Below, piece after piece: positions 17,105 to 29,968 of a stretch of DNA of 64,000 nucleotides; position 1 is the stretch's first letter, and each line of letters starts with the position of its first letter. Source of the DNA: Dioszegia crocea (lineage: Eukaryota > Basidiomycota > Tremellomycetes > Tremellales > Bulleribasidiaceae); the NCBI GenBank assembly GCA_001600615.1, contig BCKK01000004.1, positions 731,316 to 795,315 of the forward strand, written 5' to 3'. Both the position numbers and the translations under genes were made by a program. The notes beneath the pieces were generated by a model. That model did no database searches. It saw only the letters and a list, made by a program, of their open reading frames with translations, and was not told the origin of the DNA.

Positions 17105-17563
17105 ATGACCCCTGACGTGCTCAGCGATGGCACATGCAAGCTCGCTTCCAACTACCGCGACATCATCCAGTTCCAATGCTACCCTCCTCATTCCGTGATC
17201 CACGCCGAGACTTGTTCCTCATGCGACGGAATCGATCCCCACGACGTGGTCCTGTACAGGACGACCATCACGACTGAAATGCCGGAAGACACCCTGAGTC
17301 AGTACTATCCAGTTTCGCAGAAGAAGGCGGCGTACATTCTCGGGACATACAGTCCTGGTGACTCAAAATCCAGGGTCATCAAGCAACAGACAATCATCAA
17401 GACATCGACCGATACTGATACCGGCAAGCTCACAGAATGCCTGCAAGATGCGAGCCACGGTAGCTCCAAACACTGTGTTTATAATTATGACTCGGCTCTG
17501 GCTCGTCTCAATGTTCTTTCGACTAAGCGCGACGGCCCTCACAGCATCTGGGTGTGCAAGTGA
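17105..17563 (+). CDS. Hypothetical 152-residue protein, single exon
   Basis: An uninterrupted ATG-to-TGA frame with strong third-position C/G bias like its coding neighbours, which argues that it is a real gene. No domain is recognised. No signal peptide or membrane segment is visible. It has seven cysteines, including one CSSC pair (near 17215), and ends WVCK. A TATA-like box lies about 180 bp upstream. It is intronless in a region where nearly every gene has many introns, which suggests a young or fast-evolving gene. Function unknown. Confidence 0.55.
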   Translation: MTPDVLSDGTCKLASNYRDIIQFQCYPPHSVIHAETCSSCDGIDPHDVVLYRTTITTEMPEDTLSQYYPVSQKKAAYILGTYSPGDSKSRVIKQQTIIKTSTDTDTGKLTECLQDASHGSSKHCVYNYDSALARLNVLSTKRDGPHSIWVCK

Positions 17564-17928
17564 GGCAAAGGTCACGCAGCTGCTAAGATACCGATCGGGT
17601 GGGGTCGCAAGCCGTCACGCCTTTCGGCATTCAGGTAGCTTAGACTGGTTTTCATGCATCACCTTCAATTGAGGCTGTGACGCGCGCGTTCGTGACCACT
17701 GACCAGGACGGCAACAGCGTTAGAGACTGCAGCTTATGCCTCTGAATCCGATGCGCCGATATCGATAGCAGATTGACACACAGCAAGTCTCACGGATTAT
17801 TTTGGGATCAGGGCACCGGGCTGACCCATACGCCAGTCGCGGCCGTTGCCCAACGAAGCCCGTGCACTACTTCGGCTGATGCTATCAAGATACATAGTCT
17901 CCTCTACTCCATCAATACCCTCAAAGGG
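17564..17928. other. Convergent intergenic region
   Basis: This 365-bp stretch lies between the ends of the 152-aa orphan and the nucleotidyltransferase. No gene, RNA or repeat recognised. Confidence 0.4.
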
Positions 17929-20900
17929 TCATCTAGGAGAAAACAAGGTGCGCCCAAATTGTGATGGTCTAGGAGGTAATGATCCAGCCCATTGTGGCTG
18001 TCCAAAGGTGCCCAGCTGTCCCATACCGCCTCCCCCTCCCCCGTTACTGCGATACATCTGATCCCTAGACATCCGACTTTGGTTGTCTGCACCATGATTC
18101 GAGTAATGTCGTGGAGGGAGTGATGGAGGGGCCGGTAGACAATTGGCAAGGAGGGTATCGAGGGTACATCGGTCGCGGTTCAGACTTAGTGTTTGGTGTG
18201 CCTTGTCGACAGCCTATGGGGTCAGTCTGTGGTCTCCACAAAAGAGATCGTAGACTCACAAGCATCCACCTATCCAGTCCTTGCTTTGACATTGACTGCG
18301 TGCAGTTCTACACTGTCAGCTCTGCCCATCATCACCTTGCTGGGATCAGCTCACCTTTTGCCAAATGAACGGATCCTGAACGACCAACTTCCTCTCTCCC
18401 CAATTCCTAGGCTGAACACCCTGATCCCCCTTCCCCATCATACTCTCCCTAGCCACCATTTCTTCCCTCGTCAGCGGGGCCAATCCTGCCGCCTTTCTCG
18501 CCTGCGCCTCCTGAGTTTCCTGCCCTTGCGTCTTGGCCCGATCGAGCATTCCTCCATTGAGAATCGAAACCACCTGGGTGTTATATTGGAACGCCCGCCC
18601 CGAGCCCGTTCGCGCAAAATGCGAAAAGAACCCCCTCACAGCATCCGCAACGGTCATACCCGGATTCAAAGATTTCCAATCCGGCGTGGGCTGCTCTGCA
18701 AACCCGACATTTATCTTCGTTCCGGTACTTTTCCCCCATCCTGCCCAAATGACATCCTTGCCTTCCGTCTCGGGGAAATCGGGGATCCGAACTTCGACGT
18801 CCGCCTGGAGGTTGGGCAAGATCCCACAGTGCTGGAGATACCCAATGGCCATGAGGGTGAGGCAGTAGGACGACATGGTCGGCATTCCATGTTTACCCGA
18901 TGGATCGTTGATGTGGTTGACTTTCGCCCAGAGTTTGAGACAGTGGATGAGGGGCCGGAGGACGTGTGGTGAAATCTCGCAGTAGGCTAAAATCAGACGG
19001 GAGTTGTACCTGACATCAGCAATGTCACAAAGGGTGACTCACCATCCTCCTAGATCATTGACGTTGATATCTGCCTCGACGCCCGGCCGTAGTGGGTCTT
19101 TGAACTTCGCGATCGGTGTTGACGCTCCGTAAATCCCAAAGACCTGATCATATCCCTTCTCCTTGAGGAGATAGACGACGTTGTGTAGATCATACACTGG
19201 TGACAGGTCCGCCCGCAAGACGTTGACGCGGGGCTTATTCCGATTCCAGCGGGGCACAGGGTCCTCCTCTTCTGTTGTCCAAAGAGCTGGGTGGTCTGGC
19301 GGTCAGCTCTATCAAAAGCAAGAACTTACATCCTTGAGGATAGAATGAATCCCGAATGACCATATCCACATCGCCCCCTCTTCCCGTCTCGCCACCCCAG
19401 CTCACACTCCCAAACACATCCACTGTAAACCTTTGATCTCTCGCTCCAGCCCCACGTCCCCATTTCTGATCCACCATCCTGGTCAATAGCTCCGCCAATT
19501 CCTTCACATATCGTTTCTGGTCATCGGTAGGCTCTGCCGCGATCCAAGATCGCAAGAGCGAGGTCTGAAGTTCGTCTGATCTCGTACACAGATGCCGCGG
19601 AACGGAGGCTCGGGCAGAGGGAAGGGATAAGAGTCGGTCATATGGTGTAAATGGTAACGCAGCAGGAAGAGCCTTGAGCCGAGCTTTATTTATCGTCTGA
19701 GCGAATTCGCTGACGTCGACCAACTGAATAGTTCAGTGAGGATACATATTTGGCCTACACTGGTGGGTCTAGCTCACTTCGGCTGTATGAATCGGGTCTG
19801 CCAACACTCTCAATTTCAACTTCTCCAGCCTGTCCCTTTCCTCGAAATACGCATTGACGTCCTGGACTTCTTCCGTCTTCCAGTCATCGATGGAGACGCC
19901 GTTCATGTTGCCGCTAAGATCGGGGGAGGGGGGATCGTATATCGTGATACCAGCTTCAGGGCTGTAATCATATGAGACCTTCGCAGGGAGTGGGGCCGAA
20001 TCAACGTCGACGAGTTTTGTCGATAACGCGCGTTTGGCTCGGGGCCGAACAGTAGTGGCTGACGGTGCCCAAGCTGAAGCGACCGGATTGAGCCGTTGAT
20101 TCGCTAGGGGTTCCCTTGTCGCTCGGACTTTGATCAACGCCTTCTTTAGCTCCTTGTCGATATCCTTGCGGATGGGAAGGACAGGAGGGGTAGGCTTGGG
20201 AGGTTCAAAGGATTTAAGAATATCGTCAAATTTCTTATTGATCTCCGCGGCCGTTTGGGCAACGTGCACCGATTCCTCACCTGCACTGCCCTTAGTCCGT
20301 TTCTTCTTCGGTCGGTTGGTATAGGGGAAATCGACGGTGGTCCAAGGGATAGCCTTGATATCGGTAGTGAAGAGTGATTGGAGTGTACTGGGCGAAGTGA
20401 GATGGATAGGTCCGTCAACGATCACACCGCTAGGGCTATCGCTGATGGTAAAGGGGGGACTTCGTTCTGGACTGGTTGTCCGACTCGAGTCGATGAAGGG
20501 AGGATTATCGGTATAGTACGATAGTGGGGGAGAAGGGGATGTGGACGGACTGGGGGGGATGAGGAATTGGGGCTTGTAACCCTTGGGCCGAGTGAGTCGG
20601 GCGGGTCGGAATACCGGGGCGGTCGGTACTAGCTTGGACGGCTGGGCGGTTGGGAGGGAAGATAGGATCGGCCAAGGTCCTCTTGCACCTTGAGCGACTC
20701 TGTTACTTCCGCCCGCCTTGAGCGGGGGAAGAGAGTGATTGGATGGGTGAAGGGGGATGTTTCGCTTTTTGGAACCCTCGACCGCTTTCTTCGCTGGGGC
20801 GGGAAGGGGTTTTGGAGGAGCAGTAGTACTACCGTTCCCTATCGCCAACCTCTTTATAGCCTCAAACGCCTCCTCAAATCCCTGCGCAATGACAGGATTG

Positions 20901-21298
20901 GCAAGGCTGACGGGACCGGTGCTCGGACCGCTGACTAGTGCCGAAGAACCGGAGACTGGGGGACGGAATGAGATATTCGAGCCGTCCGGTAGAGTGATTG
21001 AAAAACACCCGTCTGCGCCGTCGCCGCCGTCCTCTTTGGCAAGTGTACCGTTGGTAGCACTGGCTAAACGCCGAACAGTCCTCCGCTTGCTCCTCGGTAC
21101 GACCGCCAGAAGCTTCTCAACCTCCTTCTCACCCTCGGACCGTGCGTCTTCGCTCGAGCTATCGCTGAAGTCGTCCTTGTATGGCGTGGCAGGTACGGGT
21201 GCAGGATAGCCGTACGTGTCTTGCCTATCGAGCAACGTTTGACGAGGATGATAGGTTTTGAAGTCGATAAGGGAGGGTGATGCCACACTGCACGACAT
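17929..21298 (-). CDS. Cid1/Trf4-type non-canonical poly(A)/poly(U) RNA polymerase
   Basis: DNA polymerase beta-like nucleotidyltransferase that adds A or U residues to RNA 3' ends. The core motif FGSVSWGGETGRGGDVDMVI (near 19365-19440) contains the Gly-Ser and Asp-x-Asp metal site. The third acid falls in the ADINVNDLGGW segment (near 19045-19080). The PAP-associated domain follows, with LRPLIHCLKLWAK, SSYCLTLMAIGYLQ and a final DPFIWQK-NCTQSM segment. About 500 residues of Pro/Ser-rich sequence precede the catalytic domain, including KRTKGS and similar basic patches. After an intron the C-terminus is Gly-rich and basic, ending TLFSPR and TGA. The first in-frame ATG is 21296-21298; the open frame continues upstream only through a TTG, so an extra 5' exon is possible. 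The nucleotide added (A or U) cannot be decided. Confidence 0.85.
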
Positions 21299-22556
21299 CG
21301 TTAACGCGACTTGGGATGTGGGGTAGAATGCGGGGTAGAGGTGTGGCAATTTTGGTTCCGGGGAGGAATGTGGCGGTGAGGTACGGGTGGCGAGAGGATT
21401 GGGGGGAGAGATGTTGCCCGGTGTGGTAGCCTTGGGTAAGGTCAAGGTACAAGACCAGTAGCTGAGACTTCAAGATATCGTAGCCGGTCAAGATAGAGGT
21501 ACAATGGGAAACGAGAAGGTGCCTAGATCCTCCTCAATACGCTGTGCCCACCGACTACTCCCCAGCCCTGATCCTTGCGTGCGTGTATCGGGATGCATAC
21601 GTCCGTGCCCTGAAGCCTGAGTTACTGCGTGCTTCTTTGAATCCCGAGAGACCCTGAATCGTCAAGATAAGCTTGCTGTGCTCGAACTCCCTTAAGCGAC
21701 CGAAGCAGCACATGGGCACAGGCGAAAGGCACACGGTTGCAGATGACGTTGTGTTCCCGGACCTGGATGTCAACGGACTAAGAAGACGGTCAGTGGGGAG
21801 AGCGCAATCATTCAGGATAGAAGTAGCAAGTATAATTCATTGTACTTCAGAGCTTAACGGTATTTAGAATCTGCAAGACTCGAGGCGGCAACCCATGAGT
21901 CCAGACTTTTCAGACTGTGAACGGCCTAGGCTATCTTTTGCAGGAACAGCGACTTTGGGTTGGATAGAGAGAGCAGTCGATCACTTGCGTGCGTCCTGTC
22001 CCGGGCTTCAACACACGTGCTCAGAGGCATAGGCACGCTGACCGGTTGATTTTCGTATGATTCCCAATATCTTTGTCCTTGGCGGCTCTTTCCGGTCTAT
22101 TGCATGCCAATATCAACCTTGGTACGCTACGTCGATGTGAGGGTAGGTGGGGAGGGGGATCCGAAGTGGGCAGATCGATTACAGGCCAGCTGACCTCAGC
22201 ACATAATGATGAGACCGCTGACTGAATACACCAGACCTCAGTTCAGGCTGGCGTAATCGTGAAGCAGATGTACATACTTAGCTAGAACTGCAGTGTAGAT
22301 GACGAAGATAACCTTGACCACCTACGTGTATTCGCGCTGTAAGGAGCAGCGCTCCCTTGCCGTCCAGAGCGAGCCGCCGGGCATGCGATATGTAGACTCA
22401 AGAACCACTGCCAAACAAAGACGTCTGCAAGCTAAATACATCACATACTTCTCTATTCTGCACAATCAAAACCTGGATTATACAAGACTCCATACAACTC
22501 AACAAACCAGCCCTTGACACATATACCAACACCCAGCTCCCCGCTATCAAACCCGC
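21299..22556. other. Gene-poor 1.26-kb stretch
   Basis: The nucleotidyltransferase start lies on one side and the RAD54 stop on the other, so promoter and 3' flank are both expected, but neither needs this length. Only short open frames without motifs occur. A CACGTG E-box is at about 22014-22019. No tRNA, repeat or structured RNA was recognised by eye. Confidence 0.4.
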
Positions 22557-25500
22557 CTAATGCGAGATATACTGAAACACGAATGAAACCTCCGGCAACC
22601 CTAATTCGGCCCGAAGGAGATCATCGTGCATCTTCCCCAGTTCTGAATTTGGGAAGTGATTCCATCTGAATCAATAAGCATCGACCGCATCATTCCAACA
22701 AGCTGAGCTCCTCATGTTGAAGATCCAGATCTAGACTCACGTGCTAGCATCCCCATAAAGCAACGCGGGGGCCTTGACGAATTGTTTCCCATCCCTACAC
22801 CGCTTACATTTGTAAGTATCATGCGAGTCGGATGGGGTATCGGCATTAAATTTGAATAGCTGCCTTAGGTCGTCCTGAGTGAAATGCCGGGCAGTATCTT
22901 CCGCTTCGTCCACTACGCACGCAGACAGATTCTGCTTTTGACATCTGGAAGATGAGCTTGGTATCTTACAATATGCACATGCAGAGCGTAACTCACTGTC
23001 GTTGGAAAATCTTCTCTTCGATCGTTCCGGTCGTTTGGAATCTATAAACGAAACATTCCTTCTTCTGACCATCACGCCATACTCGAGCAAGAGCTTGTTG
23101 ATCACTGGCAGGATTCCAATCCTGGCCCATTAGCCAAAACCCCTTCACACACCCAATGAAGAGAAGGACATACAGGATCAAACAGAATCAACCTGTTCGC
23201 CCCAATCAAGTTGATCCCACACCCTCCAGCTTTCGAACTGAGCAAGAATACGAATTCTTTCCCTTCGGGATCGTTGAATCGCGAAACAATCTTGGATCGT
23301 TTGTTGACATTCATAGTCCCGTCCAGTCGGACATAACCGTATTTCTTATTCCGGCAGAGCTTTTCCATCAGGTCAAGCGTCTGAGTGGCGTTGGAGATTA
23401 GAACAATCTTGTCGTCTGATTGAGTCTTGATCTGGTGTAGCATCCTAGAGCTGTCAGCTTGGACTCTGGGCTGGAAAATTCTTAGCTGACGTACCGTTCC
23501 AACACGACAAATTTCCCAGATAGACTGCAGTCCATGCCCCTATCCCGACCCGTGCCCTTCCCGTGGTAATTCGACGGCAGGACCTCTTCGCTCCCTGGCA
23601 GATCTTCTGGCAGGTTGAGGAGATCTGGGTGGTTGACCAATTTACGAAGTAGACCGATGGCCTTGAGCGGCTGAGAGTCCTTGCCGCGCAATAATCGCTG
23701 GACATCTGGGGACGTGACGAAGAGGTTGTATAATTTCGCTTGGAGAGGTGATGGGCGGCAAAAGACGACGTGCTCGTATTTGACAGGCACTAATGATCAG
23801 CCAGACCCAGCCATCAGACCCAAGAAGACTCACGATATTTCGAAAGTAAATCGTTCGTTCGACGAATGATGAATCGGCTGACCAACCCTCCGAGCTCCTT
23901 CAACTTGGCGTCACTCTCCAATTTATCCTTCTCTGACGCATCGGCATCTCGTCCTCTTAGGATCTTGGACTCAAAGTTCTTCTTGAAGTCTCCCTTTGAG
24001 CCGAGATATTGCGGGTTGGCGAAGTTGAGAAGAGCGAAGTATTCCGATAAGTCGTTTTGGATCGGTGTACCAGTCAGGATTACTCGGCGTTGGACATTGA
24101 GCGCGGTGAGAGACTGAAAAGTGAGGGTATCTGAGGTGATCAGCTTTCGAACGGACAAACACAGCCAAGCTAACTGACCCGCATTCTTCAACCTATGGCC
24201 TTCGTCCGCCAACAGCAGACCGATTGGCGCTCCAGCCAACTCATCCTGTAGAGTCCGCAGCGTCTCGTAGGATACAATCATGACTGTCCGAATCAGCTAG
24301 ATTCGCACAGATCTGGTGCCCTTCACAACTCACCTGGAAGCGTCACTCCTCTGCCCGTGGACTTCACCCATCTCCTTACTGCCGGGATCAAAGCCTCCTT
24401 TCCACCTTTGCCATCCACGACCAATGGGTTGATAGCGCCCTCTCCGAGCCATTTGACTGAGCACGTCAGCTTCTGTGCCGACTTCGGTCGCCAGCTAGCT
24501 CACCTAGCTCGTGTGCCCAGTTTCCGACCAACGAGGTTGGACACGCTACGATACACTTTTCACACGTCGGCTTTCCTGCAATGGGTGATTGCTTCAACAG
24601 CGTCCACATCAGAGCGATACACTGCAGAGTTTTCCCTGCTTCATCAGCACCGATCCCAGCCAGCCAGAATGAAGATACCCACCGAGACCCATCTCATCGG
24701 CCATAATACATCCCCAAGCGTTGTTCGCCAATAACCCCGTAGTGCACCTATACAAGAACTATCATCAGCCACATTCAACTCATTCGCTCACCTTGACACC
24801 CTCGATCTGATGCGGCCGCAGAAACTTGGCGAGACGCGGATCGATAACGACCGGCACCTTGACCTCCTTCTTCTCCTTCCGATCCACTATCCCCAGTATC
24901 GACTTTAAGCTCTTATGTGGCCCTTTCGCCTCTTCCTCCTTCTTCCGCCTCGCCTCTGCTGCTGCCTCCGGATCGACATCACCTTCAGGTAGTGGCACAT
25001 CATCGATTGTCGGATCGTACAGCACGATTGCATGATCTGCCATGGGATCAAACATCGGTCGAGGGGCAAGATTTGGATGAGGACGGGCGCCTAAAGACGC
25101 GTGTGATAGGGTGTGGACGAAGGCTTCTTTGGCCCCCTTGTTCATCATGGCCGGAATGGAGAATCTGCAAGTCAGCTCATCGCCCTCGCAGTTGTCAAAG
25201 GCAACTTACGTCTTGCCGAAAGCAACGCCCTTTTCTTTGACTGCAAACACTGGGAACTTCCGCATACACACCGCGCCCAGCCCTCCCAACACCCCATCGG
25301 CGCCGTACTCCTTATTTCCCATGGCATATTTGGTCTTTTTGCTCGGACCCCCGTCTTCTGTCGGATTGGCATTTTCATCTCCCGCATCATCCCGATCGCC
25401 ACCTGCATCTTTGTAATTGACAGACTTTCGTTTCCGGCCTGGCAGATCGACATGCCGCTTCGCAGCGAGAGGGGTCGGTGCTTTGAAGGGTTTTGATATG

Positions 25501-25577
25501 ATCCCAAACCCGCCTGAAGTTGCCCTGGTCGGGTTCTGATCGCCTTCCTTATAGCCTGACGGTGCTCTGCGTAGCAT
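22557..25577 (-). CDS. RAD54: RAD54, SNF2-family recombination motor
   Basis: Double-strand DNA translocase that works with Rad51 in homologous recombination. The N-terminus has [19 protein letters not shown], the usual Rad54 leader. Helicase motif I is ADEMGLGKTLQ (near 24695-24730). Motif II reads DEGHRLKNA, where Rad54 proteins have DEGH rather than DEAH. Later motifs include [40 protein letters not shown] and [20 protein letters not shown]. The C-terminus [16 protein letters not shown] followed by TAG is the conserved Rad54 end. The start is the first in-frame ATG (25575-25577), since the open frame extends further only through a TTG. Around nine introns. It diverges from the three-module RNase H-like gene. 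Confidence 0.97.
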
Positions 25578-25878
25578 GATGATGAGAGGGGAGGTGGACA
25601 AGAAGGGGGATAGGGGTTCAAGATCGAAGTATGAAGTAGAGTGGCAAAAGGAGGGAGGGAAAAACAAGCAAGTCGCGTAACCTCGGCTATCGAACGGACA
25701 TCTTCATCATCTCCGGGTGGCAATGTCACGTGATGACCCACTGCCCCACGGGGACCTCTTTAGCAGCCTTTTGTCAATTGACTCTGCTCGATCTTTCGGG
25801 CCAAAAGCTGCATCTATCACAGATACAGGTACTCCATGTGCCGGTCTACGCGACGAGCCCCCGACAGACCATCAGAAA
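25578..25878. promoter_or_regulatory. Divergent promoter region, RAD54 / three-module gene
   Basis: About 300 bp separate the two chosen start codons. The palindrome TCACGTGA lies at 25726-25733. An in-frame ATG at 25723 overlaps the region and would shorten it to 145 bp; the later ATG at 25879 is preferred because the leader helix shared with the other modules then starts the protein. Confidence 0.4.
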
Positions 25879-28800
25879 ATGCCGGGACGAGGCCGCTGGG
25901 GCGAGATCGCCCATAGCTGGCGAGTCTCTGTAGCTCAAGCGATCGCGCCCCGTACCACTCGTATCATCCCGGTCGATACTGAATCCCCCATACCTCGCCA
26001 CAACGCCGTGCCCCTTATCATGCCCTCGTCATCCCAAATATCAGCCTCTCGAAGACACTACGAGATCCGCACCAAATCGTCGAACCGATATCCCCTCACC
26101 ACCTTCTCTGCTGTCCTCAATCCCAAGGGGCTTCGCAGATCCCAGGCTGCATTGATACTCTCGCTCAATCACAGGACGAGATTACTGAGGGTCGGATCGG
26201 TATATCTCGAGGTGCCCGGTGAAGTATTGGGCCTCTCAGAGGCCTGGATCCAGTGGTTCGCCTTGTGGTTCTGGCGCGACACTCTCCAGAACGGAGCGGT
26301 TACATTCGGATGTAGCGATTACTTGGCGGTCGCCATCGCACGGGGCTCATGGCCGCGTCCCGGCTCCGTCATAGAGCCCAGAAGGTCACCTGCCGTCGCG
26401 TCCGCTATCCATACTGCGGTCAGCGAGGTAGCTGCGAGTCATAATATATCACTGCAGCATACGTACGTTTCGCGTGCTGAAAATAATTTGGCGAATCACC
26501 TCAGCCGTTGTCATACTCCGGAGTTGCGTGCTTCTGCATTGACGCCGAGGCAAAGAGAGCAGATTGAGGAGTCGGAGAGAAGGATGGAAAGCATGGGTGT
26601 GGAGTTACTGGGAGGTCCAGTGCCTAGTGGACCTGACACAGTGCCGTCCGTGGTGCCCAGTGAGTATCCCTCTGTGCACTACCTCGCCGTGCTAACTCAA
26701 ACAGAACACCAAGCCTCAAATTTCTCGGTCTTTTCGATAACCCGCTTACTGCCCGTCCACACATTCCGCCGAATAGCCTCCTCGGTAGCGAATTTCCGCG
26801 CGGACATCCGGGATTGGCGCATCGCTGCTGCCAGAGCTCTATCAAATGACCCCAACCTCGTCCCCAGGGGTCAACCTCGATCGAACCCATCTTCACCTCT
26901 TAAATCGAAAGCGATATCTCATCACAGTGCACCATACACCAGAGCCAGCGGCGGGCGCTCTCAGTCCAAGTGGCGCGCCCGGAATGAGGCTGCTTCTCGG
27001 TCTCACCCATGGCAAGAGCGCGTCCCACCCCCTTACCATGCGGCTTCCCCCTCGCGACAATCGCTTTCCCCATTGCAGTCATCGGAGCCATACCCAATTG
27101 CCCAAACCACACGAGAAACCCCGGCGAAGTCTGGCAAAGGGCGCACTTTGTCCAGAAGGCGCGCTCAAGTCGCATCGCAGCGCGTGGGGCCCAAGCCTGG
27201 ATTTGGCCTTCGATCGCCGTCCGCCCCTCGTCGCTTGACCAGACCCCCTAAGTCTGCCCCCCTGATACCGAATCTCCCCATTCCTCCCAGACCGAAAATA
27301 CCCATTACATCCGGTGCTCGTGACATCAGCCCCCCAAGATCCAGATCATCAAATCCACCTCTTAGCCCGGATGTCCCCCCCTTATCCAGCACTGTCACTG
27401 TCCTTTCGCCCCCGGCGCAAATGGCTTCCGAATATATGCCTCCCATAGAATTATCACCTACACCCATAGCCGCACCTGAACTCACCCAACCGATCCTTCC
27501 TTCCGATACAGATCGCCCTCAACACCAAATCCGCACCCATGTCTATCGTCAGGGCGAATACACCACCTTATCCGGGGTGCTATACTCCTGTTCCACTATC
27601 AAAACAATCATCGATTCATACACCTTCACGCTCGATCACGGCCCGGACGTCTCCGATATTGCTGCACCAATCTTGTCAGCCTTTGCCACTCTGGTCGGTG
27701 TGGCGTTGTGGGGACAGGCGATCCGGGGAGGGGATGTGCAGTGCTGGACTGTCAACGATCGGATCCTGCCGGTCGTGCTATCGCAACCGACAGATGCAGG
27801 TGGTATCGACGAGGAAGTTGGGGCAGCTCTTCGCGTCCTAGCTCGTCACCTCGACATTCATTACGAGTTTAGAATCACGGACTCGACCCACATAGGCACT
27901 TGCCGCTCGCTCACTCGTGCCCATAAGGCAGCACGCACCACAGACTCGAGCAGAGAGCGTCTCAAAGCGTCACTGCAGCGGATAAGTCAAATGGAGCTCA
28001 AGGGCTATGTTGGGATGTTCGTACCGGAGGAACCGGCTGCCAAAGGTGAGACCTGCTTCATCTACTGCAGTACTTCGATACTCGATCTGATTCAACTTGT
28101 AGCTTTGAAACATGACCAAGTTTCTGCTCCTGAGCGGACGCAATGCAGTGCAGCAGGTGAATATGGTTCCACCCCTGGCTTTGAAATTAATCGGTCTGGG
28201 TATACGCTAATCGCTAGACATGAGCGAGAATGTTCGCATCCTGCTTAGAACTGCGGGAAGCGCTCTCAATACGTCGGAAGCTGCGACATTGACCGGATTG
28301 ATCAGCGAAAGTTACACAGCCACTCAGGGCGTCGATACCATCCCTTTAGACACCGTCGGGCCGTTACAGCTGTCCAATAACTCCTCCCCGTTCATCCTGA
28401 CTACGCCCGCCCCAGCCCCTTTACCCTTCAGAAACTCGGTAGAGTGGATTGAGAATGAAGACGACCTCATCGAATCCACTCCTCCCGCTCAACAACCTTC
28501 GCTGGTCATCCCATCGCTATCACTCATCGAAGCCTATGAAATCGACCCTTTCTCCCCCGCCAATGCCCCTCCCCCTCGTGTCATCCGCACCGAGAATGAG
28601 CTACGTACACACGTCTACCGCCAAGGGTCGTTCACGACAATCGCCGGCGTGTTGTACCTCCGCGGCACAGATCTCGCTGGCGATTCATTCGTCTTCACAC
28701 TCGACCACAACTCAGCCCCTTTACGAGTCGGATCATCCACTTTCGCCTCCCCTTACCATACTACCACCCTATCCGCCTACGCGATGCTGTTCGCTGCCAC

Positions 28801-29369
28801 ATTCTGGAAGAACAGAGTTGCGGGAGACTTGCTCATTTGCTCCACGGTCAATGAGCGAGCAAGAATTATTGCCAAGGGCCAGTGGGTCGAGTCACGGGGC
28901 GTCAATGTAGCAATCGGACAAGCTATCAGAGACTTATCCCAAGGCTATGGCATTGAGTTTCAATTCGATGATATTCTCGCAAAAGATGTCGGGCTCGCGC
29001 GGATGGTCACGAGGTGTCATAGCCTTATCGGTCGGAGGCGAATGACAGATCGAATCCAGCTACAACTGGCCGCATCTGATCAGCGGATCATGGCGATGAA
29101 ACTTGAGGGCTATGTCGATCGGACAGAGGAGATACCTTTTGTCGCACCAGGTAAGTTTGTCTACGTGCGCCTGATCGATGTCTCAGCTTGACTGATATCG
29201 TCTGCAGATCCAAACCAGGAATTCCCCTTTGACTTACCGCCCGTTTTCCCACCCTTACCGAGTAAGTATATCTTCCCATTCATGATCTGTGGGCGAAACT
29301 GATATGTTCACAGGGCCAACTCCTCAGGCCTATATTCCTGCACAGGAATCTGAGGCCTTCCGTACCTGA
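25879..29369 (+). CDS. Three-module RNase H-fold protein (retroelement-derived family)
   Basis: Proposed protein of 1,072 residues. Three RNase H-like modules are joined by introns at 26660-26704, 28046-28102 and 28157-28217; two more introns (29151-29207, 29262-29313) precede the short tail ending QESEAFRT-TGA. All the introns are phase 1 and the spliced length is a whole number of codons. Each module has a leader helix (SWRVSVAQAIA; DWRIAAARALS; NVRILLRTAGSALN), a Pro/Ser-rich linker, a core starting (E/Q/L)xRTxxx...TT(F/L/I)xxVL and a terminal helix such as ASDQRIMAMKLEGYV. Module 1 keeps the Glu (LSEAWIQWFAL) and an Asp (GCSDYLAV) but has RTKSS for the first Asp and ENNLANHLSRC for the last. 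Modules 2 and 3 (RTHVYRQG) have lost nearly all catalytic acids and look like the most recent duplicate pair. No reverse transcriptase or integrase. Function unknown. An ATG at 25723 is an alternative start. Confidence 0.7.
26059..26616 (+). repeat. RNase H-like module A
   Basis: Core and terminal helix of the first module. At the four metal-ligand positions it shows K (RTKSS), E (SEAW), D (CSDY) and N (NNLANHLSRC), so it is probably weak or inactive as a nuclease. The LSRC ending matches the N..AD.LSR motif of retroelement RNase H. Confidence 0.65.
27523..28016 (+). repeat. RNase H-like module B
   Basis: Second module, nearest to module C (both open RTHVYRQG and carry a TLDH strand). Catalytic positions read H, A and non-acidic residues, and the terminal motif has decayed to CRSLTRAH. 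Probably a structural or binding domain only. Confidence 0.6.
28592..29118 (+). repeat. RNase H-like module C
   Basis: Third module. The opening RTHVYRQGSFTTIAGVLY aligns with module B. The helix LSAYAMLFAATFW lacks the Glu, and the end reads DVGLARMVTRC. The terminal helix ASDQRIMAMKLEGYV is well kept even though the active site is not. Confidence 0.6.
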
Positions 29370-29968
29370 TGCCCAACCTCGCCATACACCACTCATCCAA
29401 ATCCCATCGACGTAGAGTCACACTTTGCTGCCTCTCAGTCAGAGCAATCCCGCAAGTCTCATTTGGCACCCTCTTCCAACGCCATCCACCTCGGCCAACA
29501 TCCTCGTCTCGCGACGGACCTTCCCTCGGCTGGCTGCCGCGGCGTGTAGAGGAGAGCTCAGCCGTAAGACAGCCGCGGTGACGGGCCCCGGCTGGGGAGG
29601 GCATTCGACGTCGGGCGCGGGTGTATAAGGAGAGCTGGCCACAGCAGCCATGCAGGAGAAAACCCCCAGATAGTCAACCAACATAGACAAATAGAGCCCA
29701 TTATTGGAGCATAGATGTACATGTCCGCTGTTGGCTGTTCTGCCTCGCGCTACCCAGTGCATCTTGAGACGACGCCTCGCAGACGTTATGATCTGAGCAT
29801 CGTAGATCCTTTAGGCAGGCACCCGCTGCTGCTTGATGCATGATGGTACTGAGTCCTCAGCAAAACGCAAGCCGGGCCGTAAGCAAGCTTTGTCATCACT
29901 TCGTCAAATCGTTCGAAGGCTAGAGCGTACTTCACTTTTCTTCACTTGCCAGACTTGCTTACCATGTC
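29370..29968. other. Region upstream of the two-module gene
   Basis: A TATA-like GTGTATAAGGAG lies near 29620. An open frame starting at ATG 29836 contains LRQIVRRLERTS, which resembles the leader of the single-module gene (VVRRLRNG), so a first exon may hide here, but no splice pair was found that joins it in frame. Otherwise nothing recognised. Confidence 0.35.

Noticed and set aside
25723..28248. One uninterrupted 843-residue protein
   Set aside because: The frame reads through a 45-nt intron by chance and ends inside another intron. Splicing at 28046-28102 and 28157-28217 joins it in frame to the third module.
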